Below, piece after piece: positions 60,383 to 64,000 of a DNA stretch of 64,000 bases. The number at the start of each line of letters is the position of its first letter. Position 1 is the stretch's first letter. A model generated the notes under the pieces. The model worked only from the letters and a program-made list of their open reading frames with translations, was not told the origin of the DNA and searched no databases. The stretch lies in assembly GCF_005771525.1 (NCBI RefSeq), contig NZ_VAVZ01000008.1:1-64000 (forward strand), given 5' to 3'. The DNA comes from Nesterenkonia salmonea (GTDB lineage: Bacteria > Actinomycetota > Actinomycetes > Actinomycetales > Micrococcaceae). The translations under genes and the position numbers were made by a program.

Positions 60383-61497
60383 TGCCAGCTGAGCTGAGAT
60401 GGGGCTGGAAGCTGGGCACGCGTCTGCTAGCATCCAGTGTCCTGGTTCTTGCTGTGGGGACCGGCACAGCCTGGGTGGTCGCCTTCATCACCGGACAGGT
60501 CATCTTCCATGACCATATGATCATGGCAGAAGCCACAGACCCGCCTGTGGTGGCCCATGCACGGGAAGCGTTTGAAGCCGCGTGGACGTTGTCTCTTTCG
60601 TTGGCATTGCTCGCGGCGTTTCTCGCCTCGATCGTGATCAGCTTTTTTCTTTCCCGACGAATGGTCGGCGCGTTGAACAAGGTCCGGCAGGCCGCGGCGC
60701 ACGTCGCACAAGGAGACTACAGTGCTCGCGTTCCCGAGGGCAGTATGGGCGCGGAGTTCGCCGAACTGACGTCTGCGTTCAACCGGATGGCAGGAGAGCT
60801 GGACCATGTTGAGCAGACCAGAAAACGCCTTCTCTCTGATCTTGCCCACGAGATGCGGACCCCTATCGCGACTGTGGACGGTTATCTCGAAGCGATCAGC
60901 GACGGAGTCGCTGAACCCGACGAGACCACCTTGGGGCTGCTTCGCGAGCAAGTACAGCGTCTAACCCGGCTGGCTCAGGATATTTCCCTGGTCAGTACCG
61001 CCGAGGAGGGCAGACTGAGTATGCGCCGATCGCTGGTGATGGTAGGTGAGATTCTGGACAACCCCATGACGCAAGCGCGCAACAAGTACGTTGTCCGCGG
61101 CGTCACCCTCCATTGCGAAGTGGATGAGTCCACCCGGTACGTGATGCTCAGCGGGGACTGGGACCGGATGGGTCAAGTGCTCACCAATCTGCTGGACAAC
61201 GCACTCCGGCACACCCCAGCGGACGGGCAGGTGATACTGCGTGCAGCCCAAGCCGGCGCATGTGTGAGAATACAGGTCAGTGATACCGGCGATGGGATTG
61301 CCGCCGAACATCTTCCCCATATCTTCGAACGCTTCTACCGGGTCGACACAGCGCGCGACCGTGAACACGGCGGTTCGGGCATAGGTCTTGCCATTGTCCG
61401 CTCTATCGTCGAAGCCCACGGGGGAACCGTCACCGCACAGAGCGAGGGGCAAGGCAAGGGGACGCTGATGACCATCGAACTCCCCATCGCCAGGTGA
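60382..61497 (+). CDS. copS: Sensor histidine kinase, CopS-like
   Basis: 371 residues, coupled to copR by TGATG. Two membrane helices (about 15-38 and 70-92) enclose an outer loop of about 30 residues. HAMP follows, then HisKA D-L-A-H-E-M-R-T-P near 153 and HATPase with N-L-L-D-N-A-L-R-H-T, D-T-G-D-G-I and G-G-S-G-I-G-L-A-I-V. The short outer loop has His and Met residues (H-D-H-M-I-M) that could bind copper; this is inference. Confidence 0.8.
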   Translation: MPAELRWGWKLGTRLLASSVLVLAVGTGTAWVVAFITGQVIFHDHMIMAEATDPPVVAHAREAFEAAWTLSLSLALLAAFLASIVISFFLSRRMVGALNKVRQAAAHVAQGDYSARVPEGSMGAEFAELTSAFNRMAGELDHVEQTRKRLLSDLAHEMRTPIATVDGYLEAISDGVAEPDETTLGLLREQVQRLTRLAQDISLVSTAEEGRLSMRRSLVMVGEILDNPMTQARNKYVVRGVTLHCEVDESTRYVMLSGDWDRMGQVLTNLLDNALRHTPADGQVILRAAQAGACVRIQVSDTGDGIAAEHLPHIFERFYRVDTARDREHGGSGIGLAIVRSIVEAHGGTVTAQSEGQGKGTLMTIELPIAR

Positions 61498-61719
61498 AGC
61501 TCACAGGGCTCTGTGCTGATGCTTTCTCCTCTGGTCCAGCCGGGGTCCTCTGAAGACTCAGTGAACGGGGAGTCCGGCGGTGTGTCTGCTTGCGGCCTGT
61601 AGCAGAGGTTGAGTTTTGATGAAGGATCTCTGAAGATGCCTCGTTCTGGACCGCCGGAAGAAACGTTCTCGGGTTGACTGGTACTACGACACCGGAATGG
61701 AAGAACAGGAGGCCCTCAG
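61498..61719 (+). promoter_or_regulatory. DUF305/copB promoter region with CopR-like box
   Basis: A direct repeat TGAAGGA-TCTC-TGAAGAT at 61620-61637 has the same 11-base period as the boxes at gap and pflB, and 25 of 27 bases (61611-61637) match them. TTGACT follows at 61674-61679, 36 bases after the box as at pflB. AGGAGG at 61707-61712 is the ribosome site of the DUF305 gene. Confidence 0.7.
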
Positions 61720-62346
61720 GTGATGCGAATTTCCCAGGCTGCTCTGGCGGGGGCGATCGTCATGACGATCACCCTGACAGGCTGCGGCGGCGACTCCGAT
61801 ACTAGCCAGGAGCAGGATAACGACGCGTCGGCCACGCAGGCTGCCGACCAGACAGCATCCGATGATTTCAACGACGCCGACCTCGACTACGTGGCAGGGA
61901 TGATCGTCCATCACGAACAGGCCGTGGAGATGGCTGACATCGTGCTCGCTACGCCCGACGTGGACCCCGAGGTGGCAGCGCTGGCTGAACAGATCCAACA
62001 GGCTCAAGGGCCGGAGATCGAGCGGATGAACGCTTGGCTCGAGGCGTGGGGCCAGGACGGGAACGGACACGGCGGCCATTCCGATATGGACCACGGTGGG
62101 ATGGCTGATGAGGGAATGATGATGATGAGTGAGGAGCACCTCGCCGAGCTGGAGGCCGCCGAGGGGCCGGAGGCCTCCAGGCTGTTCTTAGAACAGATGG
62201 TGATGCACCACCAAGGCGCGGTGACCATGGCCGAGCAGCATCTCGAAGAGGGGGAGAACCCCGAGGCCCTGGAGCTCTCGGAAGAGGTCATCACCGACCA
62301 GAGTGCTGAAATCGACCACATGGAACAGATGCTCGACGAGCTCTGA
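61720..62346 (+). CDS. DUF305 lipoprotein (copper-associated)
   Basis: 208 residues from GTG 61720 (or ATG 61723). Lipobox L-T-G-C near residue 22, then two DUF305 units, each with M-x-x-H-H-x-x-A-V-x-M-A (about residues 65 and 165), separated by a His/Met-rich linker G-H-G-G-H-S-D-M-D-H and M-M-M-M. The His and Met sites suggest extracytoplasmic copper binding. Stands between CopRS and the copper ATPase and is preceded by the CopR-like box. Confidence 0.85.
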   Translation: MMRISQAALAGAIVMTITLTGCGGDSDTSQEQDNDASATQAADQTASDDFNDADLDYVAGMIVHHEQAVEMADIVLATPDVDPEVAALAEQIQQAQGPEIERMNAWLEAWGQDGNGHGGHSDMDHGGMADEGMMMMSEEHLAELEAAEGPEASRLFLEQMVMHHQGAVTMAEQHLEEGENPEALELSEEVITDQSAEIDHMEQMLDEL

Positions 62347-62530
62347 TGTCTGCTCCGGATGCGGTACAGCATGTGAGCTGGGTCTCTCGGCGGCCTCATG
62401 ATCCAGTGGCTGTGCGATGGTACAGATAGTAAGCAGATATTCCAGGTCCTCCCGCAAACACGCTGACAGATAACGGCGCTTCCGGCCCTGGCAACAGAAG
62501 ACGGCAACAGAGAAGACTAGGAATTGAACT

Positions 62531-64000
62531 ATGCCTCGACCTGACGCAAATACGCACCCGACCGGCCACAATCCTCCCGTTCAGACGCACTCTCATTCCG
62601 AGCATCATCAGGACCACACCGTGGATGGAGACCATGTGGTGCACGGTCCAGAGGCCCATGCCGGTCATGACGCCGGCCAGGGGCATGGTGATCATGAGGG
62701 GCACAGCAATCATGGGGGACACGGCGGCCATGACCATGTGGGCCAGTTCCGGCGTTTGTTCTGGGTCATGCTGGTACTGGCTGTGCCGGTGGTGGGGTTC
62801 AATGAGATGTTCGCTGATGTCATCGGGTACTCCTTGCCGGAGGCCGCCTGGGTGTGGTGGGTCTCTCCGGTGCTGGGCACGGTGGTCTACGCCTGGGGCG
62901 GCTGGCCGTTTTTGACCGGTGCTGTCTCCGAGGTCCGCTCGCGTAAGCCGGGGATGATGCTGCTGATCGGACTGGCGATCACGGTGGCCTTCGTCGCTTC
63001 TTGGGGCGCGACTCTGGGCCTACTGGACCATGAGCTGAACTTCTGGTGGGAGATGGCGCTGCTGCTGGTGATTTTCCTCCTCGGTCACTGGATTGAGATG
63101 CGCTCGCTGGCCCAGACCACCTCGGCCCTGGACTCCCTTGCGGCGCTGCTGCCGGATGAGGCAGAGAAGGTCGACGGCGTTGAGGTGGTCACGGTGGCCC
63201 CGGCCGACCTGATGGTCGGCGATGTCGTCATCGTCCGGCCTGGCGCTTCGGTGCCGGCCGATGGGCGGATCGTCGATGGCAGCGCGAGTATGGACGAGTC
63301 CATGGTCACCGGTGAGTCCAAGACGGTGCGCCGCCAGCCCGGTGAGCAGGTCGTCGCAGGCACTGTCGCCACCGACTCCGGACTGCGGGTCGAGGTCACC
63401 GCGACCGGCGGGGACACGGCCCTGGCCGGTATTCAGAAGCTGGTGGCCGATGCCCAGGCCTCATCCTCGCGTGCCCAGCGGATCGCCGATACTGCCGCTG
63501 GCTGGCTGTTCTGGTTCGCCCTGGGCGCGGCGGCGATCACCGCCGTCGTCTGGTCCGTGCTGGGGCTGCCCGACAGTGCTGTGGTGCGGAGCATCACCGT
63601 GCTGGTCATCGCCTGCCCGCATGCCCTGGGTTTGGCGATTCCGCTGGTGGTCTCCATCGCGACCGAGCGGGCGGCCCAGGGCGGTGTGCTCATCAAGGAC
63701 CGCCTCGCGCTGGAGTCGATGCGCACCGTGGACGCGGTGCTCTTCGATAAGACCGGGACGCTGACCAAGGGCGAGCCCACTGTCACCGGCGTCGTACCGG
63801 TCGGTGGCCGAACGGGCGACGAGGTGCTGAGCCTGGCCGCTGCCGCGGAGGCCGACAGCGAGCACCCCCTCGCGAAAGCCGTCGTCGGCGCATCCCGGAC
63901 CCGCGAACTGGAGGTGCCGAAGGCCAGTGACTTCTCCTCCTCCCCAGCGGTCGGCGTCAAGGCCACCGTCGAGGGTGACACGGTGATTGAGGTCGGCGGC
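62531..64000 (+). CDS. copB: Copper-translocating P-type ATPase, CopB type (3' end outside the window)
   Basis: 490 codons visible from the ATG at 62531. About 70 residues of His-rich N-terminus (many H-x-H and G-H-x-x-H) are followed by P1B helices, the actuator motif T-G-E-S near residue 259, the CopB-type membrane motif C-P-H in I-A-C-P-H-A-L-G, phosphorylation D-K-T-G-T and S-E-H-P-L-A. Absence of a heavy-metal-associated C-x-x-C domain and the CPH motif place it with CopB exporters of Cu(II)/Cu(I). The 184 bases between DUF305 and this gene show no CopR box. Confidence 0.93.
   Translation, partial: MPRPDANTHPTGHNPPVQTHSHSEHHQDHTVDGDHVVHGPEAHAGHDAGQGHGDHEGHSNHGGHGGHDHVGQFRRLFWVMLVLAVPVVGFNEMFADVIGYSLPEAAWVWWVSPVLGTVVYAWGGWPFLTGAVSEVRSRKPGMMLLIGLAITVAFVASWGATLGLLDHELNFWWEMALLLVIFLLGHWIEMRSLAQTTSALDSLAALLPDEAEKVDGVEVVTVAPADLMVGDVVIVRPGASVPADGRIVDGSASMDESMVTGESKTVRRQPGEQVVAGTVATDSGLRVEVTATGGDTALAGIQKLVADAQASSSRAQRIADTAAGWLFWFALGAAAITAVVWSVLGLPDSAVVRSITVLVIACPHALGLAIPLVVSIATERAAQGGVLIKDRLALESMRTVDAVLFDKTGTLTKGEPTVTGVVPVGGRTGDEVLSLAAAAEADSEHPLAKAVVGASRTRELEVPKASDFSSSPAVGVKATVEGDTVIEVGG

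Noticed and set aside
62346-62429. 27-codon ORF overlapping the DUF305 stop as TGATG
   Set aside because: Very short, with no own ribosome site and no conserved pattern; the overlap can be chance.
1-64000. tRNA or rRNA genes, CRISPR arrays, riboswitches
   Set aside because: I saw no cloverleaf-like gene, no spaced identical repeats of CRISPR type and no known riboswitch core. A dedicated search was not possible, so short RNA genes could have been missed.

Overview
The window is chromosomal DNA of a high-GC Gram-positive bacterium, an actinomycete and most likely a member of the Micrococcales. The evidence is the GC-rich coding sequence with many GTG starts and ATGA/TGATG gene overlaps, a mycobacterial-type LigD (polymerase-phosphoesterase-ligase order) with Ku, the actinobacterial trio of phosphomutase, DUF3090 and SCO1664 proteins, a TIGR03085 protein and a DUF222 endonuclease fragment. 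I cannot name the species.

Layout. 1-2711: DUF222/HNH protein cut by the window edge, FUSC transporter, TspO, TIGR03085. 2712-4181: AT-rich stretch with palindromes and one orphan gene that may carry a HEPN/Apea-like domain. 4228-12979: DNA-repair neighbourhood (ligD, a PIF1-like helicase with a DnaQ-like and a BRCT region, a HhH-GPD-like protein, ku) with an MFS transporter and an esterase. 13002-30352: housekeeping and small enzymes (NUDIX, DUF202 pair, ychF, DUF3090 cluster, pcm, arfB, EEP, TauE and others). A copy of the last eight codons of ychF lies beyond a single inserted-looking gene. 30273-34373: compact five-gene operon that looks like synthesis and transport of a glycosylated or methylated lipid. 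34498-37375: FAD oxidoreductase plus a photolyase-like protein that lacks the expected Fe-S cysteines. 37628-42316: a rearranged accessory segment with a truncated BCCT transporter, a six-gene cassette of tiny overlapping unknown genes, and a decayed tyrosine integrase that ends inside a truncated HAD phosphatase gene.

42313-53965 is an all-minus-strand carbon and energy module: phosphoketolase (xfp) preceded by an overlooked, translationally coupled small ORF, acetate kinase, a beta-CASP nuclease, a small P-loop protein, membrane proteins including DUF2933, an archaeal-type (type II) glyceraldehyde-3-phosphate dehydrogenase, and pyruvate formate-lyase with its activase. It is bounded by integrase wreckage on both sides (41300-42244 and 54386-54690). 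54681-58453: NarL-type two-component system divergent from an ABC exporter. 59675-64000: CopRS-like two-component system, DUF305 lipoprotein and a CopB-type copper P-type ATPase that runs off the window.

The most interesting result is regulatory. A direct repeat TGAAGAT-N4-TGAAGAT (11-bp period, like the CopR box of Corynebacterium glutamicum as I recall it) lies upstream of the DUF305/copB genes. It also lies upstream of pflBA and of the type II GAPDH-DUF2933 pair, inside a 94-bp duplicated promoter segment. At the DUF305 and pflB promoters the box sits exactly 36 nt from a TTGACT hexamer. This suggests that the copper-sensing pair also controls an alternative glycolytic and fermentative route, which I infer but cannot prove from sequence alone.
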